Assembly (NCBI GenBank): GCA_905214325.1
Contig: CAJMLT010000018.1
Coordinates: 1 to 28,361, forward strand
DNA: 28,361 bases
Origin: an uncultured bacterium
Lineage (GTDB): Bacteria > Actinomycetota > Coriobacteriia > Coriobacteriales > Eggerthellaceae
Direction: 5' to 3'
Shown: one piece after another, positions 6,947-14,603 of the stretch
Numbering within the stretch: position 1 is the stretch's first letter
Layout of the letters: the number at the start of each line of letters is the position of its first letter
Program-made: the position numbers and the translations under genes
Notes under the pieces: model-generated
What the model was told of the DNA's origin: nothing
Seen by the model: only the letters and a program-made list of their open reading frames with translations
Databases searched by the model: none

Positions 6947-8146
6947 ATGAATGATTTCACCTTCTTTTCCCCTACGAAATTCATTTTCGGTAAAGGGGTG
7001 AGTGGTGCCGTCGGAGAACATCTCGCTGCCGCCGGATATCGCCGTGTGCTCGTGGTTTACGGTCAGGGGTCGGTGGTGAGAAACGGAACACTCGATCGAG
7101 TACTGTCGTCGTTGGAGCAGGCCGATCTTTCCGTCTGCGAGGTGTCAGGTGTGCGCCCCAATCCCGAAGTGGGTTTGGTGAGAAGGGGTGTTGAAGTAGC
7201 ACGGGAAAACAGGGTCGATCTCATTCTCGCTCTCGGCGGAGGTAGTGTTATCGATACGGCCAAAGCCATCGGTGTCGGCTACGGTTACGAAGGGGACGTG
7301 TGGGACTTCTTCGCCAAGAAGACCTCCATCGAAACCACGGTGGATGTCGCCTGCGTGCTCACCATTCCCGCAGCGGGATCGGAAGCGTCCGATTCCTGCG
7401 TGATAAGCAACGATGATCTGGGCATGAAATCGGGTATGAATTCGGATGTGATACGTCCCCGCATAGCTTTCATGGACCCCGAGCTCACCTTCACGCTTCC
7501 TTCCTATCAGACGGCGGCGGGCGTTACCGACATGATTGCTCATATCCTCGAGCGTTATTTCAGCGGTGTGGGTACGGTCAGCGTGACCGACGCAATTGCT
7601 CTCGGGCTTGTCCGCTCCATTATGGAAGAGGCGAAGACCGTCACCGACGACCCTCGAAACTACGATGCCCGTGCGAATATCATGTGGGCCGGAACACTTG
7701 CCCACAACGGTATAGCGGGCATCGGTCGTGGAGTCGGGGGCCGCGTCGGGGATTGGTCGAGTCATGCGCTCGAACACGAGCTCTCCGCACTCGATCCTTC
7801 CATCACCCATGGTGCCGGACTTGCGGTCATCATGCCCGCTTGGATGCGCTACGTTTGGAAAGAGGATCCGGACCGCTTCCTGTCTTTCGCCCGCGATCTG
7901 TTCGGCATCGAGGCCATCACGCGGACTCCCGCCGATGAAGCCGCGGCCATCACGCGGGCTATCGATGAGTTGCAGGACTTCTTCGCGTCGCTTTCGATGC
8001 CTACGACGCTTGGCGAATTGGGCATTTGCGAAGAAGATATCGAAACCATGATACCCACGCTTATCAAAAACAAAGGTGAAGTGTTCGGAGCGTTCAAACG
8101 CCTCGGTGCCGATGACGCTCGGGCCATCTATCGCCTGGCTCTTTAG
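6947..8146 (+). CDS. Iron-containing alcohol dehydrogenase (butanol dehydrogenase-like)
   Basis: A 399-residue group III alcohol dehydrogenase that interconverts short-chain aldehydes and alcohols with NAD(P)H in fermentation. Visible features: the N-terminal FFSPTKFIFGKG, the nucleotide-binding GGGSVIDTAKAI (97-108), PAAGSEAS, and the metal-binding region with MIAHILERYF and, near 270-290, SSHALEHELSA followed by ITHGAGLAVIMP. These match the BdhA/YqhD branch rather than AdhE. Start ATG 6947 has GAAAGGA five bases upstream; a TTG at 6923 would add eight odd residues and is less likely. The gene appears to be a single transcription unit. The physiological substrate cannot be told from sequence. 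Confidence 0.92.
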   Translation: MNDFTFFSPTKFIFGKGVSGAVGEHLAAAGYRRVLVVYGQGSVVRNGTLDRVLSSLEQADLSVCEVSGVRPNPEVGLVRRGVEVARENRVDLILALGGGSVIDTAKAIGVGYGYEGDVWDFFAKKTSIETTVDVACVLTIPAAGSEASDSCVISNDDLGMKSGMNSDVIRPRIAFMDPELTFTLPSYQTAAGVTDMIAHILERYFSGVGTVSVTDAIALGLVRSIMEEAKTVTDDPRNYDARANIMWAGTLAHNGIAGIGRGVGGRVGDWSSHALEHELSALDPSITHGAGLAVIMPAWMRYVWKEDPDRFLSFARDLFGIEAITRTPADEAAAITRAIDELQDFFASLSMPTTLGELGICEEDIETMIPTLIKNKGEVFGAFKRLGADDARAIYRLAL

Positions 8147-8181
8147 GACGCGTTTTTTCATATTCGCGATCGTGTTTCAAT

Positions 8182-8209
8182 CGAAGTCACCTTGCCGGAG
8201 GTGACTTCG
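8182..8209. repeat. Perfect 11-bp palindromic hairpin before glmS
   Basis: CGAAGTCACCT (8182-8192) is the exact reverse complement of AGGTGACTTCG (8199-8209), extendable by one G-T pair, with a very short loop. It lies 36 bases after the alcohol dehydrogenase stop and 123 bases before glmS. No T run follows on either strand, so it may be a terminator of weak type or a protein-binding site. The rest of 8147-8331 shows no gene, and I do not recognise a glmS ribozyme core in it. Confidence 0.6.
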
Positions 8210-8269
8210 CGTCTGTGTGGTTTCCGAGAGAACTCTCCGTTAAGATTGTGCAACGTGGGTGCGCTCGGG

Positions 8270-8296
8270 TTTCCGCGTGATGATTTACGGTAAAAT
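8270..8296 (+). promoter_or_regulatory. Possible promoter of the glmS operon
   Basis: TAAAAT at 8291-8296 is a good -10 box, 35 bases before the glmS start. The best upstream -35 is only TTTCCG at 8270-8275 with a short 15-bp spacer, so the call is weak. Confidence 0.35.
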
Positions 8297-8331
8297 ACTT
8301 TTCCGATAATCGAACGCAAGGAGTTAACTAT

Positions 8332-10155
8332 ATGTGTGGTATCGTCGGCTTCACGGGATCCGTCCAAGCGCGGGATATCCTTCTCGAAGGCCTCAAACGT
8401 CTCGAATATCGAGGCTACGATTCGGCGGGCATAGCTGTTTTCGATGGCTCTTCCATCAATGTCATCCGTCGTTTGGGCAAAGTCTCCGAACTGGTGTCTT
8501 CGGTCGGTCCCGAAGATTGTCTGGGTACCTGCGGCATCGGTCACACCCGTTGGGCGACGCATGGTTGCCCCAGCGAACGCAATGCCCATCCTCATACCAG
8601 CTGTGCCAATGATATCGCCGTCGTTCACAATGGGATCATCGAAAACTTCGCCGAACTCCGTGAGGAATTGGTGGCCAAAGGACACGTGTTCGAATCGGAA
8701 ACCGACACCGAAGTCGTCGCTCATCTCGTTGAGGAAGTCTATGACGGAAACCTGTTGGATGCCGTCCGTCAGGCAACGGCCCGCCTGGTTGGTGCCTATG
8801 GTTTGGCTGTCGTATGCGAGCAGGAACCGGGAGTCATCGTCGTGACGCGTAAGGATTCTCCCATCGTGTTGGGTGTCGGTGACGCGGGCAGTTATGTCGC
8901 TTCCGATATCGTGGCTCTCATCGATGCAACGCGTGACGTGGTTATCTTGGAGGACAATCAGTTCGCCGTCATGACCGAGTCGGGTATTTCCTATTTCGAC
9001 GCACGGGGTGTTGCCATCGAACCTGAAATAACCCATGTCGACTGGGATGTGGATGTTGCCGAGAAGGGTGGCTATCCCGATTTCATGTTGAAGGAAATCC
9101 ATGAGCAGCCCCGTGTCGTGCGTGACACACTCGCCGGTCGTATGGCCGGACAGGAAATCGTCATCGATGAATTGACCCTGTCCCGACAGGAGCTCAATTA
9201 CGTTGATCGCGTTTACATCATCGGCTGTGGCACCAGCTATCATGCGGGACTCATCGCCAAGAACCTCATAGAGGCTTGGGCGCGTATTCCCACCGAAGTC
9301 GAAGTTGCCAGTGAGTTTCGCTACCGCAATCCCATCATCACGCCGACGACGTTGGTCGTTGCGGTTTCCCAATCGGGTGAGACCGCCGATACCCTTGCGG
9401 CTATTCGCGATGCGCGCATCAAAGGAGCCAAGGTATTCGGTATCACCAATGTCATCGGTTCTCCGGTGGCGCGTGAGGCCGATGGTGTCATCTACACCAA
9501 GGCGAACAAGGAGATAGCGGTCGCCTCTACGAAATCGTTCATCGGTCAGGTGACCAGCTTGACGCTGCTCGCGCTTCTCCTCGGTCGCGTGAAGGGCAAA
9601 CTCAACCTGACACAGACGCGTATGCTTTTCGCCGAATTGGCGGATACGGCCGAACAGATAGAGCGCATTCTTCACGATACGACCGCCGTCGATGAAGCGG
9701 CGAAATACTTCGAAGGCAAGGATTCCGCACTCTTCATCGGGCGTGGTCTCGGTGAGGCAACCTGCTACGAGGGAGCCTTGAAGCTCAAGGAAATCAGCTA
9801 CATCCATGCCGAAGCCTATGCCGCCGGTGAGATGAAGCACGGTCCTATCGCCCTTATCGATGAAGGGTTCCCCATCGTCGCCGTGGCGACGCAGGGTCCC
9901 ACCTACGATAAGACCATATCCAATCTGGAAGAATCCCGTGCGCGCGGTGCATCCATCATCGTCGTGGCGACCGAGGGGGATTCGGAGGTCGCCAAGGTGG
10001 CCGACCATGTCATCTATATTCCCAAGGTCCGCGATTCCTTCATGCCCATCACGGCCAGCGTCCCTTTGCAGTTGTTGGCGCGCGCTGTGGCCATCGCCCG
10101 TTGTTGCGATGTCGATCAGCCGCGTAACCTGGCGAAATCGGTGACGGTGGAATGA
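8332..10155 (+). CDS. glmS: Glutamine--fructose-6-phosphate aminotransferase (isomerizing)
   Basis: A 607-residue enzyme making glucosamine-6-phosphate from fructose-6-phosphate and glutamine, the first step to UDP-GlcNAc and peptidoglycan. It starts MCGIVGFTG, so Cys2 becomes the N-terminal nucleophile of the glutaminase domain; RRLEYRGYDSAG-type sequence and GHTRWATHG follow. Two SIS sugar-isomerase domains occupy about 290-600 (IIGCGTSYHAG, SQSGETADT, GRGLGEATCYEGALKLKEISY) and the chain ends LAKSVTVE, as in the family. Length is canonical. AAGGAG lies eight bases before ATG 8332. It is the first gene of a five-gene run, with its stop overlapping the next start. Confidence 0.97.
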   Translation: MCGIVGFTGSVQARDILLEGLKRLEYRGYDSAGIAVFDGSSINVIRRLGKVSELVSSVGPEDCLGTCGIGHTRWATHGCPSERNAHPHTSCANDIAVVHNGIIENFAELREELVAKGHVFESETDTEVVAHLVEEVYDGNLLDAVRQATARLVGAYGLAVVCEQEPGVIVVTRKDSPIVLGVGDAGSYVASDIVALIDATRDVVILEDNQFAVMTESGISYFDARGVAIEPEITHVDWDVDVAEKGGYPDFMLKEIHEQPRVVRDTLAGRMAGQEIVIDELTLSRQELNYVDRVYIIGCGTSYHAGLIAKNLIEAWARIPTEVEVASEFRYRNPIITPTTLVVAVSQSGETADTLAAIRDARIKGAKVFGITNVIGSPVAREADGVIYTKANKEIAVASTKSFIGQVTSLTLLALLLGRVKGKLNLTQTRMLFAELADTAEQIERILHDTTAVDEAAKYFEGKDSALFIGRGLGEATCYEGALKLKEISYIHAEAYAAGEMKHGPIALIDEGFPIVAVATQGPTYDKTISNLEESRARGASIIVVATEGDSEVAKVADHVIYIPKVRDSFMPITASVPLQLLARAVAIARCCDVDQPRNLAKSVTVE

Positions 10156-10748
10156 GGGAGGAAGACGCATCCGTAGATCGGGAGCGGGATTTCGCGCTCG
10201 ACAATTCGGTGTCTATGGGAGTCGATCTCGTCGAGATTGAACGCATCCGCACCATTCTCAAGCGCTCTCCTTCGTTTGCCCGTCGGGCCTTTTCCGATGA
10301 TGAACGCGCCTATTGTGACGCATCGTCTTCGCCGGAGTTCCATTACGCCACGCGGTTTGCGGCAAAGGAAGCGGTGCTCAAAGCGTTGGGCACGGGTTTT
10401 TCCGAGGGCATCGGCGTGCGGGATATCGAAGTGGTGCTCAACTCTAAGGGAAAACCACGGGTGCGCTTGTATCGTCGTGCAGCGGATGTGGCACACGATA
10501 AAGGAGTGCGCGAGATACCGTTATCGCTTTCCTACACCCATTCCGACGCCGTCGCCTGTGCTTTGGTTATAACCGATGAAGTCGTCGAAGCCACGAAGAA
10601 GCGCGTCGATCCCACCGAGGAGCTCACTCGCCAGTTCAAACAGGCGCGCGCTCTGCTCGACGAATTGGATGCACCCGAGAATTCGCCTGTTGCCGACGTT
10701 CAGCCCGATCTTTTCGAGGGAGATCGCCGAAGAGAGGGGACCGAGTGA
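10152..10748 (+). CDS. acpS: Holo-[acyl-carrier-protein] synthase
   Basis: Transfers the 4'-phosphopantetheine arm from CoA to acyl carrier protein. The core (about 22-142) shows MGVDLVEIERI with the metal-binding Asp25, FAAKEAVLKALGTGF with the Glu/Lys pair, and SYTHSDAVACALVI. The total of 198 residues is much longer than the usual 120: there is a 21-residue leader and a roughly 55-residue charged C-terminal tail (DPTEELTRQFKQARALLDEL, then acidic). Start ATG 10152 overlaps the glmS stop (ATGA) and implies coupling; ATG 10215 or GTG 10209 would give the classic N-terminus, so the start is open. The stop overlaps the next gene. Confidence 0.9.
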   Translation: MREEDASVDRERDFALDNSVSMGVDLVEIERIRTILKRSPSFARRAFSDDERAYCDASSSPEFHYATRFAAKEAVLKALGTGFSEGIGVRDIEVVLNSKGKPRVRLYRRAADVAHDKGVREIPLSLSYTHSDAVACALVITDEVVEATKKRVDPTEELTRQFKQARALLDELDAPENSPVADVQPDLFEGDRRREGTE

Positions 10749-11602
10749 TGTATACCCCTGCGCGTCTGGCGGAATTGGTGCCCTTTCCCGTACGTGATTG
10801 CCACAAGTATTCACGCGGTAAGGCTGTTGTGGTCGCCGGATCTTCCGCATACCCGGGGGCGGCTCTTCTGAGTTCATGGGCTTCGCAGCTTTGCGGAGCG
10901 GGATACACGGAAGTGTTCACCTCGCGTTCCAACAAGGCCCTGATCCAGATGGCACGTCCTTCTTTGGTCGTGCGTTGTGTTTCCGATTGCTCTTTCGCCG
11001 ACGTGTTTGCATCCCTGTATCCCGGTGCGTGTCTTGTCGGGCCGGGCATCGATCCCGCCGACCATGAGATGCATGCTGTTTTATCCAAAGCGCTGAAGAA
11101 AGTCGAAAAGCCTCTGGTGATCGACGGGGGAGCCCTGTCTCTTCTTGCGGAGGAAAAAGTATATGATCTGGTGCGGAAGCGTTTTCGTAAAAACCGTCTC
11201 ACCGTGCTTACCCCTCATGCCGGAGAAGCGGCCCGCTTGGCGGCACCTTTCGGTATCGACGGTTCCGATCAGCAGTCGTGTGCTCGGTCGTTGGCGCGAT
11301 GTTACGGCGCGGTTGTCGTGTATAAAGGCCCTGAAACGGTTATAACCGACGGTGATGTTTCGGATGTTTTCACTGAAGGAACGCCGGCGCTCGCGAAAGC
11401 GGGAACCGGGGATGTGCTCGCCGGCATCATCACTTCCTTGCTCGCGCAAGGTCTTACCGCCCTCGACGCCGCAAATCTCGGTGTGGCGATCCACGGACGC
11501 GCCGGCAACGTCGCTTGTGAACGTGTGGGCATGGTAAGCGTTTGCGCCGAGGATGTTTTGGATGCCGTACCTGCGGCTATCCGCCTGATCGCTTCCGCAT
11601 GA
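10748..11602 (+). CDS. nnrD: ADP-dependent (S)-NAD(P)H-hydrate dehydratase
   Basis: Repairs the damaged cofactor NAD(P)H hydrate by ADP-driven dehydration. The 284-residue protein is a YjeF C-terminal/ribokinase-like domain only: KAVVVAGSSAYPGAA near the N-terminus, LVGPGID, LTPHAGEAARLAA, VVVYKGPETVI, and the anion-hole/catalytic KAGTGDVLAGIITSLLAQG at about 214-232. The partner epimerase domain (NnrE), often fused at the N-terminus, is absent here, so the epimerase must be elsewhere or missing. ATG 10748 overlaps the acpS stop (TGATG); a GTG at 10745 is also possible. GAGAGGGG upstream is the ribosome binding site. Confidence 0.92.
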   Translation: MYTPARLAELVPFPVRDCHKYSRGKAVVVAGSSAYPGAALLSSWASQLCGAGYTEVFTSRSNKALIQMARPSLVVRCVSDCSFADVFASLYPGACLVGPGIDPADHEMHAVLSKALKKVEKPLVIDGGALSLLAEEKVYDLVRKRFRKNRLTVLTPHAGEAARLAAPFGIDGSDQQSCARSLARCYGAVVVYKGPETVITDGDVSDVFTEGTPALAKAGTGDVLAGIITSLLAQGLTALDAANLGVAIHGRAGNVACERVGMVSVCAEDVLDAVPAAIRLIASA

Positions 11603-11653
11603 GGGGCACTGCTCCGTATACGGTTGCCGATCGAAAGAGAAAGGTATTTCCCC

Positions 11654-13780
11654 ATGGCTCAACAAGAGCATATCGACCTCTTCGGCGAACAGGATCCGGC
11701 TTATATGCAGGATCGCGATCCCGGTGAGCGTATAGCGCGTCTCCGAGATGAGATAGACCGTCACATTCATCGTTATTATGTGCTCGATGACCCTGAGATC
11801 TCGGATGCGGCTTTCGATTCCCTTATGCGCGAACTGATCGATCTCGAGCGGGAGCATCCGGAATTCCGGGATCCGTCATCGCCGACCCAGCGGGTCGGTG
11901 GTGCGGTGGGTAACCAGTTCAGTGCCGTCGTGCACGAGCAGCGCATGTATTCTCTCGATAACGCGATGAGTCTTGAGGAGCTGGGTGCGTGGATCGATCG
12001 TGTGGAGCAGGCTTTTGGATCGTTCGTCCCCTTGGTCTGCGAATTGAAGATAGACGGCTCATCGTTGGCGTTGACCTACGAGGAGGGTCGTCTCATACGG
12101 GCGGCTACCCGAGGTGACGGCACGACGGGCGAAGATGTGACGGTCAACGTCCGCACGGTTCATGATGTCCCGCTTCGTCTTCACGCCTCTGGTCTCGCCG
12201 ATATCGTCGACGATGTTTCGTCGGTCGAGGTACGCGGTGAGATATATATGTCCAAGGCAAGCTTCGAATCGCTCAACGAACAGGCACAGCGTGAAGGCAA
12301 GACCGCATTCGCCAATCCACGTAACGCCGCGGCGGGAAGTTTGCGGCAGAAGGACCCGTCCATCACCGCCGAGCGTGACCTGTCGACGTTCATGTACGCC
12401 ATTGCCCGTAATTCCAGCGTATCCGGTAAGGGACAGTGGGACCTTCTGGAATGGTTGCGCTCCTGTGGCTTCCACGTGAACCCCGACGTGGTGCTCTGTA
12501 ACGATCGCGAAGAGGTGTTTCGCTTCTGCGAGACGTGCCAGAAGCGCCGCAGTGATCTACCCTATGAAATCGACGGTGTCGTGGTGAAGGTGGATTCGTT
12601 CGCTCTGCAAAACGAGTTGGGCTATACCGCCCGTGCACCGCGTTGGGCGATCGCCTATAAATTCCCGCCCGAAGAAAAGACCACGCTTCTGCGTGATATC
12701 ACGGTTCAGGTGGGGCGCACCGGAGCTCTTACTCCGGTGGCCGAATTGGATCCGGTGCTCGTTGCCGGTTCGACCGTCGCGCGTGCGACGCTTCACAACG
12801 AAGATGAGATTCACCGTAAGGACGTTCGCGTAGGCGATACGATCATCATCCGCAAAGCGGGAGATGTGATCCCCGAGGTTCTAGGCCCCATTCTTTCTCT
12901 GCGACCTGCCGGCGCAGAAGTGTGGCGTATGCCCACGACCTGTCCGAGTTGCGGTTCACCGACCGTGCGGGAGGAAGGGGAGGCGGCGTATCGCTGTGTC
13001 TCCATGGATTGCCCTGCTCAGGCACATGAGCGACTCATTCATTGGGCGAGTCGTGGCGCGCTCGATATCGAAGGCATGGGGGAAGAAGTTATCGCCCGCC
13101 TGTTGGAGGCGGGCTCCCTGCGCGATGTTGCCGACTATTACGACTTAGGGGAAGAGGAATTGGCCGCTCTCGACATGGGGCGCGTCAACAAACAGGGAGA
13201 GCCCATTTTGTTGGGTAAAACCCTTGCCGCCAAGATCAAATTCGCACTCGAGGAAAGCAAAACACGCTCTCTGGCACGTGTCATCTTCGGGTTGGGGATA
13301 CGTCATGTGGGCAAAACGACCGCAGAAACCCTGGTGCGCGTGTATCCTTCGATGGATGCCCTCAAACAGGCCGATGTCGAGGAGTTGGCCGCCGTCGACG
13401 GCATCGGTGGAATCATTGCAAGGAGCATACGGTCGTTTTTCGCAACGCCGGACAATCTGGTCATCGTCGATCGTTTGGCGGAAGCCGGGGTTACCATGGT
13501 CGAGCAGGGGCGTGCTCTTCCCCCTCAGACCTTGACGGGTTTCACCTTCGTGCTTACCGGAAGTCTAGTCGAGTCGGGGATGACGCGTGACGAAGCCGCT
13601 GCGCGCCTGAAGGAATTCGGTGCCAAGGTTTCTTCAAGTGTTTCCAAGAAGACGAGCTACCTTATCTGCGGCGAAGCGGGAGGGTCCAAGCGCACAAAGG
13701 CTGAGGAATTGGGCGTTCCCATTCTCGATGAACGGGCGTTTCTCGCCATCATCGAGTCGGGTCAACCTCCCGTGGGGTAG
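11654..13780 (+). CDS. ligA: NAD+-dependent DNA ligase LigA
   Basis: Seals nicks in replication and repair using NAD+. The 708-residue protein has the Ia domain (about 25-75, RHIHRYYVLDDPEISDAAFD), the adenylation domain with active-site Lys132 in CELKIDGSSLAL, GEDVTVNVRTV, FANPRNAAAGSLRQ, an OB domain (VGRTGALTPVAELDPV), a Cys4 zinc finger (CPSCGSP...CVSMDCPAQ), helix-hairpin-helix repeats (GLGIRHVGKTTAETL, VDGIGGIIARSI) and a C-terminal BRCT domain (about 625-705). The N-terminus has an extra stretch, QEHIDLFGEQDPAYMQD. ATG 11654 is chosen over the TTG at 11624 as it has AAAGG upstream and a natural N-terminus. It follows nnrD after 51 bp and precedes tlyA by six. Confidence 0.96.
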   Translation: MAQQEHIDLFGEQDPAYMQDRDPGERIARLRDEIDRHIHRYYVLDDPEISDAAFDSLMRELIDLEREHPEFRDPSSPTQRVGGAVGNQFSAVVHEQRMYSLDNAMSLEELGAWIDRVEQAFGSFVPLVCELKIDGSSLALTYEEGRLIRAATRGDGTTGEDVTVNVRTVHDVPLRLHASGLADIVDDVSSVEVRGEIYMSKASFESLNEQAQREGKTAFANPRNAAAGSLRQKDPSITAERDLSTFMYAIARNSSVSGKGQWDLLEWLRSCGFHVNPDVVLCNDREEVFRFCETCQKRRSDLPYEIDGVVVKVDSFALQNELGYTARAPRWAIAYKFPPEEKTTLLRDITVQVGRTGALTPVAELDPVLVAGSTVARATLHNEDEIHRKDVRVGDTIIIRKAGDVIPEVLGPILSLRPAGAEVWRMPTTCPSCGSPTVREEGEAAYRCVSMDCPAQAHERLIHWASRGALDIEGMGEEVIARLLEAGSLRDVADYYDLGEEELAALDMGRVNKQGEPILLGKTLAAKIKFALEESKTRSLARVIFGLGIRHVGKTTAETLVRVYPSMDALKQADVEELAAVDGIGGIIARSIRSFFATPDNLVIVDRLAEAGVTMVEQGRALPPQTLTGFTFVLTGSLVESGMTRDEAAARLKEFGAKVSSSVSKKTSYLICGEAGGSKRTKAEELGVPILDERAFLAIIESGQPPVG

Positions 13781-13786
13781 TCGATC

Positions 13787-14521
13787 ATGGGTAAGAAGCG
13801 ATTGGATACGCTCTTGGTCGAGCAAGGATATTTTCCCGATGAGGGTGCCGTTTTGCGTGCGGTTATCGCGCGTGAGGTGCGTGTTGATGACGTGTATGTA
13901 TCCAGCGCGGCGATCAAGGTGGAACAGGATGCTGAAATCTTCGTGAAGAACGCACGCCGCTTCGTTTCGCGTGGTGGTCATAAACTTCAGGGCGCTCTCG
14001 ATTATTTCGCACAGGACGTGGAAGGACTCCGCTGTATCGATGTGGGGTCTTCGACGGGCGGGTTCACCGATTGTCTGCTTCAGGCCGGCGCGCACAGCGT
14101 TGCCTGTGTCGATGTGAATTATGGGCAGTTGGCGTGGAAGCTGCGTCAGGACGAACGTGTCAGCGTGTTCGAGAGGACCAACATCCGTCTGGCCGATCCC
14201 GAAACGCTGGGGGCGCCTTTCGATCTGATCGTCTGCGACCTGAGTTTTATCGGTCTTTCCCATCTGGCTTCGGTGTTCGCCGCCCTCGCGAAGCGTGGTG
14301 GGGTGTTCATCGGCTTGATAAAGCCTCAGTTCGAAAGCCGCCATGAGGAAACCGATCGGGGTATCGTTGTGGATGAGGCGGTGCGACAACGGGTGGTATC
14401 CGAGGTCACCCGGGCGCTCGGTGATGTGGGTTTTTCGGTCACGGGTGTTGTCGAATCTTCCATCAGGGGAGCCGAAGGTAACGTGGAATACCTGATTCAC
14501 GCGCGTTTCGACGGAAAATGA
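13787..14521 (+). CDS. tlyA: TlyA family rRNA (cytidine-2'-O)-methyltransferase
   Basis: A 244-residue protein with an N-terminal S4 RNA-binding domain (MGKKRLDTLLVEQGYFPDEG, residues 1-62) and an FtsJ-like methyltransferase domain. The SAM motif GSSTGGFTDCLLQ lies at about 86-98, and VCDLSFIGLSHL, IKPQFESR and GAEGNVEYLIHA complete the family signature. TlyA methylates 2'-O of cytidines in 16S and/or 23S rRNA, which in mycobacteria sets capreomycin sensitivity; some family members were reported as haemolysins. It starts six bases after ligA, with GGGG overlapping the ligA stop as Shine-Dalgarno. Last gene of the glmS operon. Confidence 0.93.
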   Translation: MGKKRLDTLLVEQGYFPDEGAVLRAVIAREVRVDDVYVSSAAIKVEQDAEIFVKNARRFVSRGGHKLQGALDYFAQDVEGLRCIDVGSSTGGFTDCLLQAGAHSVACVDVNYGQLAWKLRQDERVSVFERTNIRLADPETLGAPFDLIVCDLSFIGLSHLASVFAALAKRGGVFIGLIKPQFESRHEETDRGIVVDEAVRQRVVSEVTRALGDVGFSVTGVVESSIRGAEGNVEYLIHARFDGK

Positions 14522-14567
14522 TTCGCACTCCGATCCTCCGGATCGACCGGATGATCGGAGTGCGAAT
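14521..14567. terminator. 47-nt perfect hairpin between convergent genes
   Basis: ATTCGCACTCCGATC (14521-14535) is the exact reverse complement of GATCGGAGTGCGAAT (14553-14567). The loop itself holds CCGG pairing with CCGG around ATCGA, so nearly the whole 47 nt is double stranded. The first A is the last base of the tlyA stop. It separates convergent tlyA and the UPF0210 gene. On the minus strand it is followed by a short T run (CATTTT), on the plus strand by none; it is probably a two-way terminator. Confidence 0.75.
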
Positions 14568-14603
14568 AGTCCGTCAACGAAGCCTGTGAACGGTCCCGAT
14601 GAA

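Noticed and set aside
8147..8331. Possible glmS ribozyme in the glmS leader
   Set aside because: I could not recognise the conserved ribozyme core, and the probable promoter leaves only a short leader.
8158..10170. Very long minus-strand frame (670 codons) opposite glmS
   Set aside because: glmS is unmistakable on the plus strand, and the opposite frame has no family features or Shine-Dalgarno. It is a product of codon bias.
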